Below are positions 1-8,031 of a stretch of 12,357 nucleotides of DNA, one piece after another. The stretch covers positions 1-12,357 of the forward strand of contig DAYA01000013.1 in assembly GCA_002506705.1 (NCBI GenBank), written 5' to 3'. Below the pieces are notes generated by a model. That model did no database searches. It saw only the letters and a list, made by a program, of their open reading frames with translations, and was not told the origin of the DNA. The stretch comes from Euryarchaeota archaeon UBA550 (lineage in GTDB: Archaea > Thermoplasmatota > Poseidoniia > Poseidoniales > Poseidoniaceae). Both the position numbers and the translations under genes were made by a program. Each line of letters opens with the position of its first letter. Position 1 is the stretch's first letter.

Positions 1-3000
1 GCAGAAGTTGCAGACGACATTAGGAAGTTGCTTGCAGAGTTTGATCGTGAGACGACATCTATCAAGATGGCTACAATCGTTGCAAAGCGATTCAGAGATA
101 ACGGATATGACTTGCAGAAAAGTATCGATGTTGGATTAAGAGTAGGTCTTGCTATTCTGACAGAAGCTGTACTTGTCGCTCCTTTGGAAGGTATTAGCGA
201 AGTTAGGCTCTTACCAAACCTCGATGGAACCCAGTTCCTATCAATTCACTTCGCTGGACCAATCAGAGCGGCTGGTGGTACCGCACAGGCCTTGGCTGTA
301 CTAATCGGGGACATGATTCGCAGAGAGTTAGATGTTGATGCATACAAGCCATCCGATGACGAGGTAGAACGTGTCAAGGAAGAATTCGGATTATATCGCG
401 GAAATTTGCAGTACAGACCTCCTCCAGAAGAGGTTGATACCATTGTCAGAGCATGTCCGGTTATGGTTAACGGAGAGTCAACTGAAGATATTGAATGCGC
501 CGGATACGGGCGTGTTAGAAATATCGATGAAGCGCGTATTCGCGGTGGTGTCTTGTTAGTTATCGGAGAAGGCTTGTGTCTGAAAGCTCCAAAAATTCAG
601 AGACACACTGAGAGGCTGAAAGTGCCCGGCTGGGACTTTATCTCTGCATTTGCAAACAAAGGAAAAGAAAAGGCAAGTGAAAGTGAAGGCAATGGTTTTA
701 CATCGCGCAAAGTTCCTGTGATTTCCAAATTCATGAAAGACATCATCGCTGGAAGGCCAGTCTTTGGTGCCCCATTAGAGCCTGGAGGATTCCGTCTTAG
801 ATACGGAAGAGCGCGTCCCTCCGGACTTGCTGCAGGTTCTTGCAATGCGGCCTCGATGTCTGCCATGGATGACTTCATCGCAGTTGGAACACAAATGAAA
901 ATTGAGAGACCGGGTAAAGCCTGTGCAATCACGCCTTGTGATATTGCTGAAGGCCCTTGGGCTATTCTTCAAAATGGAGAATTCAAGCAGTACAATGATT
1001 CTGAGTCGTTCAACAAAGACCGCTCTCAGATTTCATCGATATGGGATAACGGTGAGTTGGTTTTAGGCTATGGAGAATTCATGGAGAACAACAAAAATTT
1101 GGTTCCAGCAGCATATTCTCATGATTGGTGGGCTGCAGATTTAATCGATGCTCTCGATAGTGAACAAGCCGTGGATGAATTCTGTAGATTTGTCGGCTCA
1201 ACAAGGAAAGATTTGCCAAATGGTACTCCCGGCCTTCCAATTAATCAAGATACGGATTTGGATGCTAGATTCCACATACGAAGGAAGTGGAGAGACTACT
1301 TGATTTCATTAAATCCCAAGTGGGAAGCTGCAAAAGAAATTGCAATCCGGTTTTCTACATCTCTTGTTGGCGCGAACAATCCTTGGTGGCTAGACCTACC
1401 CATTGAATGGGTTCCTGCATTACTAAAATCGATTGAAACAGCGACGGTTAGAGATGGGAATTTACGATTTATCGGCGGCGTAAAGGGCTGGAACCCTAAG
1501 GATATGGATGAACTAAGGCCGGAAAAGGAAGACGCGATAAATTATCAAGAAATTCCAGGGCCAAGCATTCCAGTAGAAGATGGAATATTTTCTGATTCAA
1601 TCCCTCATGGATGGGTTTTGAGAATTCATGGCCTAGTCAAAGGCAGTGCACTCATGTTGGGTCTTGCTCATCACCATGATGGTGACGACTTGGTCATCAC
1701 TGAAGGTTGGGAGGCGCTCTTGGACGGACTTGGATATTCGTTGAAAGGTAATGCCCCAATGAAAATCGAGGATGCAGAGACTGTTTTCTCTGATAGAATC
1801 AAAGAATTGCGTTCTGCCGCAGTTACATTATCAGAAGAAAGAAGCCGAAAAAGAGAATTGGAGAGGGAAAGGTCGACCGTTCGAATCGCTGCTGAAACCA
1901 ATGCTAGGCAGAGAGGATTAGGAATTGCTGAAACCGACAAAATCGGTAGGGATGCAGCAAACCAATTACCCGACCCAGGACCTAAAAATCCCGAGAAATA
2001 CCTCAGGGCACAAATACTCGAAGACGACCATGCAGTCGATGGAATTCTCACTCAAATTAGACAGATTTCGCGACTGAGATGGGAACACTCTGCGCCGGTA
2101 AGAGTAGGTTGCAGAATGGGGCGCCCAGAAAAAAGTGCTCCTCGAGAAAAGCCGACTGTGCATTCTCTTTTCCCAATTGAGCTCTATGGTGGAAATCAGA
2201 GACTGATTGCAAATGCTGCAGACCAGAAAGATTTGAGAGTTCAGATGGGTGTCAGATTCTGTACTGTTTGCGAAAAGAAATCTCCAATGATCAACTGCCA
2301 TCACAGGAAATTAGACGACTTCGGAGAAGAAAAACCCGGAGAAGTTTGTGGTGGAAGAACCGAATTAAGAGTTTCAAGTGAGAAGGAAAATGCTCGCAGA
2401 AGAGGTGAGTTGCAAACGGTAAGAATCGACAATATTCTCGAGGATGCTAGGATCTCTCTTGGCCTCGATAGAGTCCCAAAGCGAATGAAAGGGCTGAAGA
2501 AATTGATGAGTAAAAATCAAACTCCTGAGCCGGTAGAAAAAGGGATATTGAGGGCGAAGCATGGCTTACCCGTATTCAGAGACGGTACGATAAGATTCGA
2601 CATGAGTGATGTCCCTGTAACACACTTTACTCCAGAAGAAGTAGGTGTTGAGTGGAGACAATTGAAGCATCTCGGTTATACTCACGACTGTTTCGGAGAA
2701 GAGTTACAGAGAGACGACCAAATGCTTGAGATATTCCCACAGGACTTTATTTTGGCAAGAAATGGTGCAGATTATTTCGTAAGAGCAGCTCAATACATCG
2801 ATGAATTGTTGGTCCGGTTTTACGATATGGAGCCTTACTATCACGTCGAGAAACCCGAAGACCTCGTTGGCCACCTAATTTGTGCCCTGGCACCTCACAC
2901 ATCTGGAGGAGTTCTATCGCGATTAATCGGTTTCACAGACAGTTCAGGAGGTTATGCTCACCCACTATTCCACGCTGCAAAGCGCAGAAATTGTGATGGT

Positions 3001-3807
3001 GATGAAGACGCGATTATGCTACTCATGGATGGTTTGCTTAATTTTAGTAGAGATATTTTGCCATCCAACAGAGGTGGAAAAATGGATGCACCTCTCGTTT
3101 TAACAACCAGACTAAACCCTACTGAGGTTGACAAAGAAGCACTCAATGTGGATTCTGCATGGCACTATGAAAGGTGGTTCTATGAGGCCACCTTAGACCA
3201 GCCGCACCCCAAGGCTCTAGCTGATAAGATGGATTTCATCGAGAGAAGATTGGGGACCATCGGTGCCGTTAGAGGTCTAGGATATACGCATTCGACAAAG
3301 AGTATGTCCGAAGGACCACCACTGTCTGCATACAAGACACTCGAAACAATGATTGACAAAATGAACGGGCAACTTTCACTCGGACATCGCCTCCGAGGAG
3401 TTGACGTTAGAACCGTCGCTTCGAGTGTTGTTCGCTCGCACTTCTTACCTGACCTAAGAGGTAACCTCGTCGCATTTACTCGCCAGAAAGTTCGCTGCTT
3501 GAAGTGTGGCCACTCGTATCGCAGAATGCCTCTAGCAGGGAAGTGCATTCAACCGAAAAAACTCACAGGTAGAGGAATGAGTGCGTTTGGGGTTAAGAAA
3601 TCCGAAGGAGACATGTGTAACGGGAACCTTGCACTAACGGTAACCGAAGGCGCGGTTAGAAAATACATCAAGGTAACAAAGCACGTAATGGAAACATATG
3701 GGGTCGACCAGTACACTCGCCAAAACGTTGAATGGTTGGCTGAAAGCGTTGAAAGCTTGTTCAATAATGACAACGCAAAGCAACTCAGTCTGGCAGACTT
3801 CTTGTGA
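1..3807 (+). CDS. polC: DNA polymerase D large (catalytic) subunit DP2, 5'-truncated
   Basis: Catalytic subunit of PolD, the archaeal replicative polymerase, which pairs with the small exonuclease subunit DP1 (not in this window). The frame is open from base 1, so the true start lies upstream; compared with the family roughly 80 N-terminal residues are missing and 1268 are visible. Family landmarks in order: IHFAGPIRAAGGTAQ near 244; GRPEK near 2120; a first zinc site with Cys codons at 2260, 2269, 2296 and 2347; the active-site loop NCDGDED at 2989-3009, whose acidic residues bind the catalytic metals; and a second zinc site with Cys codons at 3496, 3505, 3544 and 3616. The last eight residues, QLSLADFL, form a PCNA-interacting PIP box. 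No intein interrupts the active-site loop, a known intein site in some archaea. The stop codon abuts that of the convergent next gene. Confidence 0.97.
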   Translation, partial: AEVADDIRKLLAEFDRETTSIKMATIVAKRFRDNGYDLQKSIDVGLRVGLAILTEAVLVAPLEGISEVRLLPNLDGTQFLSIHFAGPIRAAGGTAQALAVLIGDMIRRELDVDAYKPSDDEVERVKEEFGLYRGNLQYRPPPEEVDTIVRACPVMVNGESTEDIECAGYGRVRNIDEARIRGGVLLVIGEGLCLKAPKIQRHTERLKVPGWDFISAFANKGKEKASESEGNGFTSRKVPVISKFMKDIIAGRPVFGAPLEPGGFRLRYGRARPSGLAAGSCNAASMSAMDDFIAVGTQMKIERPGKACAITPCDIAEGPWAILQNGEFKQYNDSESFNKDRSQISSIWDNGELVLGYGEFMENNKNLVPAAYSHDWWAADLIDALDSEQAVDEFCRFVGSTRKDLPNGTPGLPINQDTDLDARFHIRRKWRDYLISLNPKWEAAKEIAIRFSTSLVGANNPWWLDLPIEWVPALLKSIETATVRDGNLRFIGGVKGWNPKDMDELRPEKEDAINYQEIPGPSIPVEDGIFSDSIPHGWVLRIHGLVKGSALMLGLAHHHDGDDLVITEGWEALLDGLGYSLKGNAPMKIEDAETVFSDRIKELRSAAVTLSEERSRKRELERERSTVRIAAETNARQRGLGIAETDKIGRDAANQLPDPGPKNPEKYLRAQILEDDHAVDGILTQIRQISRLRWEHSAPVRVGCRMGRPEKSAPREKPTVHSLFPIELYGGNQRLIANAADQKDLRVQMGVRFCTVCEKKSPMINCHHRKLDDFGEEKPGEVCGGRTELRVSSEKENARRRGELQTVRIDNILEDARISLGLDRVPKRMKGLKKLMSKNQTPEPVEKGILRAKHGLPVFRDGTIRFDMSDVPVTHFTPEEVGVEWRQLKHLGYTHDCFGEELQRDDQMLEIFPQDFILARNGADYFVRAAQYIDELLVRFYDMEPYYHVEKPEDLVGHLICALAPHTSGGVLSRLIGFTDSSGGYAHPLFHAAKRRNCDGDEDAIMLLMDGLLNFSRDILPSNRGGKMDAPLVLTTRLNPTEVDKEALNVDSAWHYERWFYEATLDQPHPKALADKMDFIERRLGTIGAVRGLGYTHSTKSMSEGPPLSAYKTLETMIDKMNGQLSLGHRLRGVDVRTVASSVVRSHFLPDLRGNLVAFTRQKVRCLKCGHSYRRMPLAGKCIQPKKLTGRGMSAFGVKKSEGDMCNGNLALTVTEGAVRKYIKVTKHVMETYGVDQYTRQNVEWLAESVESLFNNDNAKQLSLADFL
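3781..3804 (+). other. C-terminal PIP box (PCNA-binding motif) of PolD large subunit
   Basis: The final eight codons of polC encode QLSLADFL, matching the PIP pattern Q-x-x-(L/I)-x-x-F-(F/L) immediately before the stop. Archaeal DP2 subunits are known to carry a C-terminal PIP motif that docks on the sliding clamp. That this copy works is inferred from motif and position. Confidence 0.8.
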
Positions 3808-4374
3808 TCAATTTGGCCTAACAGGGTCTTGCCAAATTCCCGACGTGCCGGCAGTTTTAGGAATAGTCTCCTGAACCGAATTTGACGATTTGTCTATTCG
3901 TTGTTTGATGACATAGCGAACAAAAGTTTCTCCAAATGCTACTGCTACTGTCCCGATTGAAAACAATACAACTCCACCAATGAACGCACCTTTGAGCGGC
4001 CATGTAGTGACCATTGTTTTTGTTTCAACACCATCTTCGACCATTGTTACTACAGTTATTTTGCCCTCTTCCGCAGTTGCCGAGTGCACAACGCAGCCGT
4101 CGTCTGTAGTTCCAGACCACGTGTAAATAGTTTCAGAGCCCTGTTCGATACTAACATTAACAGATAACACTCGGCCGTTTAATGATTCAAAACAGTGCTC
4201 GATTTCATAGTCAATATCGCCTCCTACAATACTCGATAATTCGGCCTCTCGGTTTTCCTCAAAATCGGCGCCGGGACGGTTGATTTCTTGGGTTGCACTT
4301 TGCTCACTAACGAAGTACCAGCCTGTGTTAACCACCAATAATGCGACTAACCACAACCAGTAACTTTTCTTCAT
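3808..4374 (-). CDS. Two-helix membrane protein of unknown function
   Basis: No family recognised. The 188-residue product has an N-terminal hydrophobic segment at about residues 5-23 (signal anchor or first helix), a polar, acidic, beta-rich domain at about 46-124 with two cysteines (C61, C94) that could form a disulfide, and a second hydrophobic helix at about 127-149 followed by a basic, polar tail. The likely topology puts the central domain outside the cell and both ends inside. The ATG lies one base after the mptE stop, with a G-rich stretch (GGGGGT on the minus strand) about seven bases upstream that may serve as a ribosome site, so the two genes are almost certainly co-transcribed. 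A role in pterin metabolism does not follow from this. Its stop directly abuts the polC stop. Confidence 0.8.
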   Translation of the reverse strand: MKKSYWLWLVALLVVNTGWYFVSEQSATQEINRPGADFEENREAELSSIVGGDIDYEIEHCFESLNGRVLSVNVSIEQGSETIYTWSGTTDDGCVVHSATAEEGKITVVTMVEDGVETKTMVTTWPLKGAFIGGVVLFSIGTVAVAFGETFVRYVIKQRIDKSSNSVQETIPKTAGTSGIWQDPVRPN

Positions 4375-4375
4375 T

Positions 4376-5002
4376 TCAAACCCCCAGGGACAGTATCTTT
4401 AGCACTTTATTCATCCACTGCAACTTCATTAGTTTTCGTTTTTTATCGGTAACTCCAGACCACTGACCTACATCATCAGTGGAAAATCCGATTAATTCTA
4501 CTTCACTAGCGCCCAATGCAAACGCTATGCATACCGCTCTATCTCCGTCTGTAAAGCCCCCGGGATTGTGCATACCATCTATCTTGATTGGAGTTTGATG
4601 GGTTAAGAAAATCTCTTGTTCATCATCGATTAGAGAGAGTATATCACTCCATGATTCCACATTGTCCCCGTGCGCGTGTAGACAAATTGGTATCCCTTTG
4701 TTCAAGGCCTTCTCGATATGGGGGGTGCCATCTCCGTCTGTAACGATTAGTGCTACACTTGACATGTCTGCTATTGCACCAATCGCACCATCTGCTACAA
4801 CTGTTGGAAATTGTGTTTTAACTCCCGCTTCTGCGGCTGCACCAACAACTGTTACCTTTCCTTCAAATCTCACATCTGGTTCAAAATTCTTGCATCTTGA
4901 AACTAGTAATTTTGCGCTCTCAATATCAGAATCTAAACCCCAGCCAAACGATTCTCTAATCTCATCCTGGATGAGAATTAGTTCCTCGTCAACTGCCTTC
5001 AT
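4376..5002 (-). CDS. mptE: 6-hydroxymethyl-7,8-dihydropterin pyrophosphokinase, MptE/DUF115 family
   Basis: The archaeal MptE-type enzyme transfers diphosphate from ATP to 6-hydroxymethyl-7,8-dihydropterin, a step towards tetrahydrofolate or methanopterin cofactors; it is unrelated to bacterial FolK. Family motifs are clear: a VVGAAAEAG loop near residues 52-60, TDGDG at 88-92, HAHGDN at 109-114, LTHQTP at about 133-138, and the hallmark GGFTDGDRA at 148-156, followed by GASEVELIGFS. Length (208 residues) is near the family norm. I chose the ATG at 5002; an in-frame GTG at 5014 would add four residues and cannot be excluded, since SD-like stretches (AGGTG, GAGGAG) sit in this short leader. 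It is the first gene of a two-gene minus-strand operon and divergent from priL. The pterin product used by this organism cannot be told from here. Confidence 0.88.
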   Translation of the reverse strand: MKAVDEELILIQDEIRESFGWGLDSDIESAKLLVSRCKNFEPDVRFEGKVTVVGAAAEAGVKTQFPTVVADGAIGAIADMSSVALIVTDGDGTPHIEKALNKGIPICLHAHGDNVESWSDILSLIDDEQEIFLTHQTPIKIDGMHNPGGFTDGDRAVCIAFALGASEVELIGFSTDDVGQWSGVTDKKRKLMKLQWMNKVLKILSLGV

Positions 5003-5082
5003 GGCTCCTCGCACCTACAAGTTGCAAATGAATGAGAGGGTTCAAATGCCTCCTTCAAGAATCAGATTTCGTGCCAAAGCCA

Positions 5083-6213
5083 ATGACTGTTCCTGACCTT
5101 TTGGACGAGGTCACACTTGCGAGGTATCCATTCCTACCGCAGGCGAGGTCGTGGATTGCAAGCATGGCTGCTAAACATCAAATTGACATTGACGAACTAC
5201 TAGATGGTAGCATGATGGACAGAGCGAGGATTAGAGCTCGCTCAAGACTTGTTGATTCGGTCGATAGCGATGAAGGAGTAGAGGTTGCGTCGATCAGTGA
5301 CATTCATACGGAAGAGGGGAGATTGCTCGAAGCCTTTTCCTTCTACTATGCGAGACTGGTCGTGGGAGCAAGCGAAGATGAGAGGCTAATTTCTAGATGG
5401 GCTCAAGCCGAAGCTGAGCGGGCTCAAAGAATTCTGGAAAGGGACCCTGCTATTCACGTGATTGCTAACACATATGTTTCGGAAATAGAGTGCGACGAGA
5501 ATGGTATTTGGAAGATGGGATTGTCTGATTTCATCGAATTGTGTACCGGAATTACCGGATCACGGTGGCGGTTACCAAATTGCGAGATTAGTGACGGTTG
5601 GGTAACATTGCATGACGAGGGGGAGAAATATTCCTCAAGGGCCAAGGTTGCAAGATTGCTTAGAGAGCGGATGAAAGATGATATTCGTTTGGACGCAATT
5701 GAGAAAATGGAAAAAATGGACGAGGGACTTTTGATTAGGCTTGCAGAACCGGTTGGAATGATTCGCGGACTCGTGGCATCAAAAACCGCTGAAACAATTG
5801 CACTGATTGGTGCGGGTGAGCAAGATTGGCCACCATGCATGCGAAAGGCTGTTGCAGAATTATCTGAAGGTGTAAACGTAAATCACTTCGGTAGGGTGTT
5901 CCTAGGTTCAATGTCAAGGTGCATCGGCCTGCCTGTTGAAACAACAGTTGATTTCTTCCGAAACGCTCCTGATTTTAGTGAATCAACTACAACATATCAA
6001 GTCAATCATTTGTATGAAAGAGAATATACTCCATCTGGCTGTTCTAAATTAAAAATAAACCACAATTGTGCGGTAAGGACCGGCGATGATAGGCTATGTG
6101 ACCAAACGTGGATGGACCATCCACTGAAATACATCCGTGCAAAACAAAGGCGGCGAAAGAGAGTCGAGGGGTTAGAAAACGTCACTCAAGGAATCAATCC
6201 GGGCGATGGTTGA
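5083..6213 (+). CDS. priL: DNA primase large subunit PriL (iron-sulfur)
   Basis: Regulatory large subunit of archaeal/eukaryotic-type primase. It partners the catalytic PriS (not in this window) to make the primers extended by PolD. The C-terminal domain shows the family's 4Fe-4S site: four conserved cysteines at residues 252 (in PPCMRKA), 320 (SGCSKL), 329 (NHNCAV) and 339 (RLCDQ), embedded in the typical stretch with VNVNHFGR, PDFSES, TTYQVNH and HPLKYIRAKQ. The N-terminal part is helical and acidic. I start at ATG 5083, giving 376 residues beginning MTVPDLLDE, because archaeal PriL proteins begin shortly before an RYPFLP-like motif. An upstream in-frame ATG at 5032 would add 17 residues with no family similarity. 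DUF373 follows after 45 bp on the same strand. Confidence 0.93.
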   Translation: MTVPDLLDEVTLARYPFLPQARSWIASMAAKHQIDIDELLDGSMMDRARIRARSRLVDSVDSDEGVEVASISDIHTEEGRLLEAFSFYYARLVVGASEDERLISRWAQAEAERAQRILERDPAIHVIANTYVSEIECDENGIWKMGLSDFIELCTGITGSRWRLPNCEISDGWVTLHDEGEKYSSRAKVARLLRERMKDDIRLDAIEKMEKMDEGLLIRLAEPVGMIRGLVASKTAETIALIGAGEQDWPPCMRKAVAELSEGVNVNHFGRVFLGSMSRCIGLPVETTVDFFRNAPDFSESTTTYQVNHLYEREYTPSGCSKLKINHNCAVRTGDDRLCDQTWMDHPLKYIRAKQRRRKRVEGLENVTQGINPGDG

Positions 6214-6258
6214 TGAACAGGAAGCGCGTCAGGGTAACCGTAGGCGGAGCGGGTTACA

Positions 6259-7377
6259 ATGACTAGGACACTTGTGATTACTGTTGACAGAGACAACGAC
6301 CTTGGTCTCAAAACAGCGATACGTGGACCTGTTGTTGGTAGAAAACAAGTCCTAACCGCTGCGCTAAAACTTGGAATTGCAGACCCCGAGGAAAGCGATA
6401 CCAATGCCATTCTCGGCGCTCTTCACCAGCACGACAACCTCGCTGAAGTTGGAGGAGAAAGCGACGATGTCGAAGTTGCAATTCTAACCGGTGACGAAAA
6501 GGTAGGAGTCAGATCTGATAGGGCGATTGCTGCCCAACTTGAAGAGGTTGTAACCGAATTCCAACCCGACCAAGCGATTTTGGTTACAGACGGTGCAGAA
6601 GACGAATCTGTAATGCCGATTATTCAGAGCCAGGTGAGAATTGACCACGTTCAGAAAATTATCGTCAAGCAGTCAAAAGGTATTGAAGGTACATACTACT
6701 ACATTGTAAAGGCACTCGAAGACCCAAAATGGCGTGCGAAGATGTTGGTTCCTTTAGGCGCAATAATGGCGATTTTCGGTCTCGGTGTAATGCTACCAGA
6801 TACATTAGGAGGAATTGTAATTGGTTCTCTTCCTCTTGTTTTCGGTCTGTTTATCCTCTCTAAGGGACTTGGTATAGAAGCAACCGTTGGAAGAATTGCT
6901 CAGGAAATGCGAGAAAACGCAGACGCTGCTATGTTCTCTTCATTACTTTGGACAACTACGGTATTCAGTGCAATATTTGCTGTTGCAATGGGTTATGACA
7001 AATACATCGAATTGGAAGCGACAACAAACACTTCCGTTGTATGGATTGGTGTTGTCCACTCTGCTCTGGCATGGATTGTTATTGCATTCCTTACCTCTAC
7101 TGCCGGGTTTATGTTACTGCGTTTGAAGAAGGGTTCATTCTCTGGAAGATTGATCATACTAGCTGTATTCGGCATGGTTGTCTATTCATTCCTAGACCAA
7201 GGCCTATTGATTGCGATGGATGTACTGACCGGAGTTGGTTACGATTTCACGGTTCAAGAGATATGGGAAGACATGCTTGAGCCTCTAATGTGGATCGCAG
7301 TACTATGGGTAACTACAACCATCGTTAGAGCTGTACAAGCAAGGCAGGCTCAGTCTGAAAGATACTGGGGCATCTAA
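6259..7377 (+). CDS. DUF373 family integral membrane protein
   Basis: Member of the archaeal DUF373 family (COG2237), whose biochemical function is unknown. A soluble N-terminal region of about 160 residues begins with TLVITVDRDNDLG and contains GPVVGR, VAILTGD and an ILVTDGAEDE motif, resembling an alpha/beta nucleotide-binding-like fold with several conserved acidic residues. It is followed by about six predicted membrane helices at roughly residues 162-179, 183-203, 227-245, 259-287, 297-319 and 340-358. The 372-residue length fits the family. It lies 45 bp downstream of priL and is probably co-transcribed with it; the upstream GGCGGA is only a weak ribosome-site candidate. Its TAA stop directly abuts the stop of the convergent zinc-ribbon gene. 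Confidence 0.9.
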   Translation: MTRTLVITVDRDNDLGLKTAIRGPVVGRKQVLTAALKLGIADPEESDTNAILGALHQHDNLAEVGGESDDVEVAILTGDEKVGVRSDRAIAAQLEEVVTEFQPDQAILVTDGAEDESVMPIIQSQVRIDHVQKIIVKQSKGIEGTYYYIVKALEDPKWRAKMLVPLGAIMAIFGLGVMLPDTLGGIVIGSLPLVFGLFILSKGLGIEATVGRIAQEMRENADAAMFSSLLWTTTVFSAIFAVAMGYDKYIELEATTNTSVVWIGVVHSALAWIVIAFLTSTAGFMLLRLKKGSFSGRLIILAVFGMVVYSFLDQGLLIAMDVLTGVGYDFTVQEIWEDMLEPLMWIAVLWVTTTIVRAVQARQAQSERYWGI

Positions 7378-7851
7378 TCAAGAATGGAATACCGTCTCAG
7401 TCATACACTGAGGGCATGTGACCTTAATCGGCCTAACATTAGGGATTCCAAGTGGTGCAGAGCAAGCAGGACAAATGATTGCCTGATTTACCTGTGATTG
7501 GTTTGACTGCCCTCGAGCCGATGGGTCGTACCTCAATCGATACTTATCTGGATTATCGATGTATTTCGGCGCAGTGTTCATCGGTTGAGCATTGTCTAGG
7601 TCGACTACTTCTTTGCTAGCCACGGGGGAAAAATCTGCCACCTCCCCAGATTGGTTGTTGGTCGCTCCTGCTTTGTAAGCAGCCAACTGAGATTCTATTT
7701 CAGCAAGCCCTACACCGTGGTTTCTACTGACTGCATCCATCTCCAGCATTTGGTCGTATCCAGAGAGACTTGCGAGCCTAGCGAGTACTTCCTGTGGGAG
7801 TGGCATACAGTGCCCCGGAGGCCCCATACACATAGAAGGTTCGTTTTGCAT
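7378..7851 (-). CDS. Small zinc-ribbon protein of unknown function
   Basis: The product is 157 residues. The C-terminus holds a convincing zinc ribbon: CPAC at residues 127-130 and CPQC at 146-149, separated by SAPLGIPNVRPIKVT, a style seen in many small archaeal zinc-binding proteins. The N-terminus carries a Cys/Met/Pro/Gly-rich patch (MCMGPPGHCMPLP, residues 7-19) followed by an amphipathic helical region (about 20-62) and a low-complexity linker. No enzymatic motif is seen. An internal ATG at residue 7 is an alternative start. It stands alone on the minus strand, divergent from the CBS gene and abutting DUF373 tail to tail. Nucleic-acid or protein binding through the ribbon is an inference only. 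Confidence 0.8.
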   Translation of the reverse strand: MQNEPSMCMGPPGHCMPLPQEVLARLASLSGYDQMLEMDAVSRNHGVGLAEIESQLAAYKAGATNNQSGEVADFSPVASKEVVDLDNAQPMNTAPKYIDNPDKYRLRYDPSARGQSNQSQVNQAIICPACSAPLGIPNVRPIKVTCPQCMTETVFHS

Positions 7852-7964
7852 GCTTCTAAATGGGATGTCCCGCTTGATTACGGGGAAGTTTTTACAGAAT
7901 AGGGGAATAAAGCAAGTTATTACTTATGTAAATCGGGAATCCGTTTCCGAAAAATTGTAAAAAA

Positions 7965-7992
7965 ATGCCTTCAAAATATTGATGCCTTCAAA
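7965..7992. repeat. 11-bp direct repeat, 17-bp period, upstream of CBS gene
   Basis: ATGCCTTCAAA occurs at 7965-7975 and again at 7982-7992, with AT-rich DNA around it (AAAATATT at 7973-7980 is a TATA-box candidate). The pair lies 40-67 bp upstream of the CBS-domain start, where archaeal promoter elements and operators are found. Read as codons, each copy also opens a five-codon ORF: MPSKY at 7965-7982 and MPSNR at 7982-7999, overlapping by one base as TGATG. A role as operator or leader is inference. Confidence 0.6.
7973..7980 (+). promoter_or_regulatory. Candidate TATA box for the CBS-domain gene
   Basis: AAAATATT lies in the 180-bp divergent spacer. A start site about 25 bp downstream would fall near 8002, leaving a leader of roughly 30 bases that includes the Shine-Dalgarno site at 8018. 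Several other AT-rich stretches in 7940-7966 could serve instead, so the assignment is tentative. Confidence 0.35.
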
Positions 7993-8017
7993 TAGGTAGA
8001 GCAGTCGGCCGGCAACC

Positions 8018-8025
8018 AAGGAGGA
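8018..8025 (+). promoter_or_regulatory. Strong Shine-Dalgarno site of CBS-domain gene
   Basis: AAGGAGGA ends six bases before the ATG at 8032 and is the strongest ribosome-binding site in the window. It fixes the start of the CBS-domain protein and shows that SD-led initiation is used here alongside apparently leaderless starts elsewhere in the window. Confidence 0.85.
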
Positions 8026-8031
8026 ACAAAA

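Noticed and set aside
2989..3009. Possible intein at the PolD active-site loop
   Set aside because: The NCDGDED loop is continuous with family sequence on both sides, so no intein is present at this known insertion site.
5032..5082. Upstream ATG that would extend PriL by 17 residues
   Set aside because: The extra residues have no family similarity and PriL proteins normally begin just before the YPFLP-like motif. It remains possible but is less likely.
4662..5096. A 144-codon plus-strand open frame over mptE
   Set aside because: It is the antisense shadow of mptE, and its product has no recognisable features.
6213..6266. A 17-codon ORF overlapping the priL stop as TGATGA and running into the DUF373 start
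   Set aside because: It ends inside DUF373, has no ribosome site or recognisable peptide, and is explained by chance in a 45-bp spacer.
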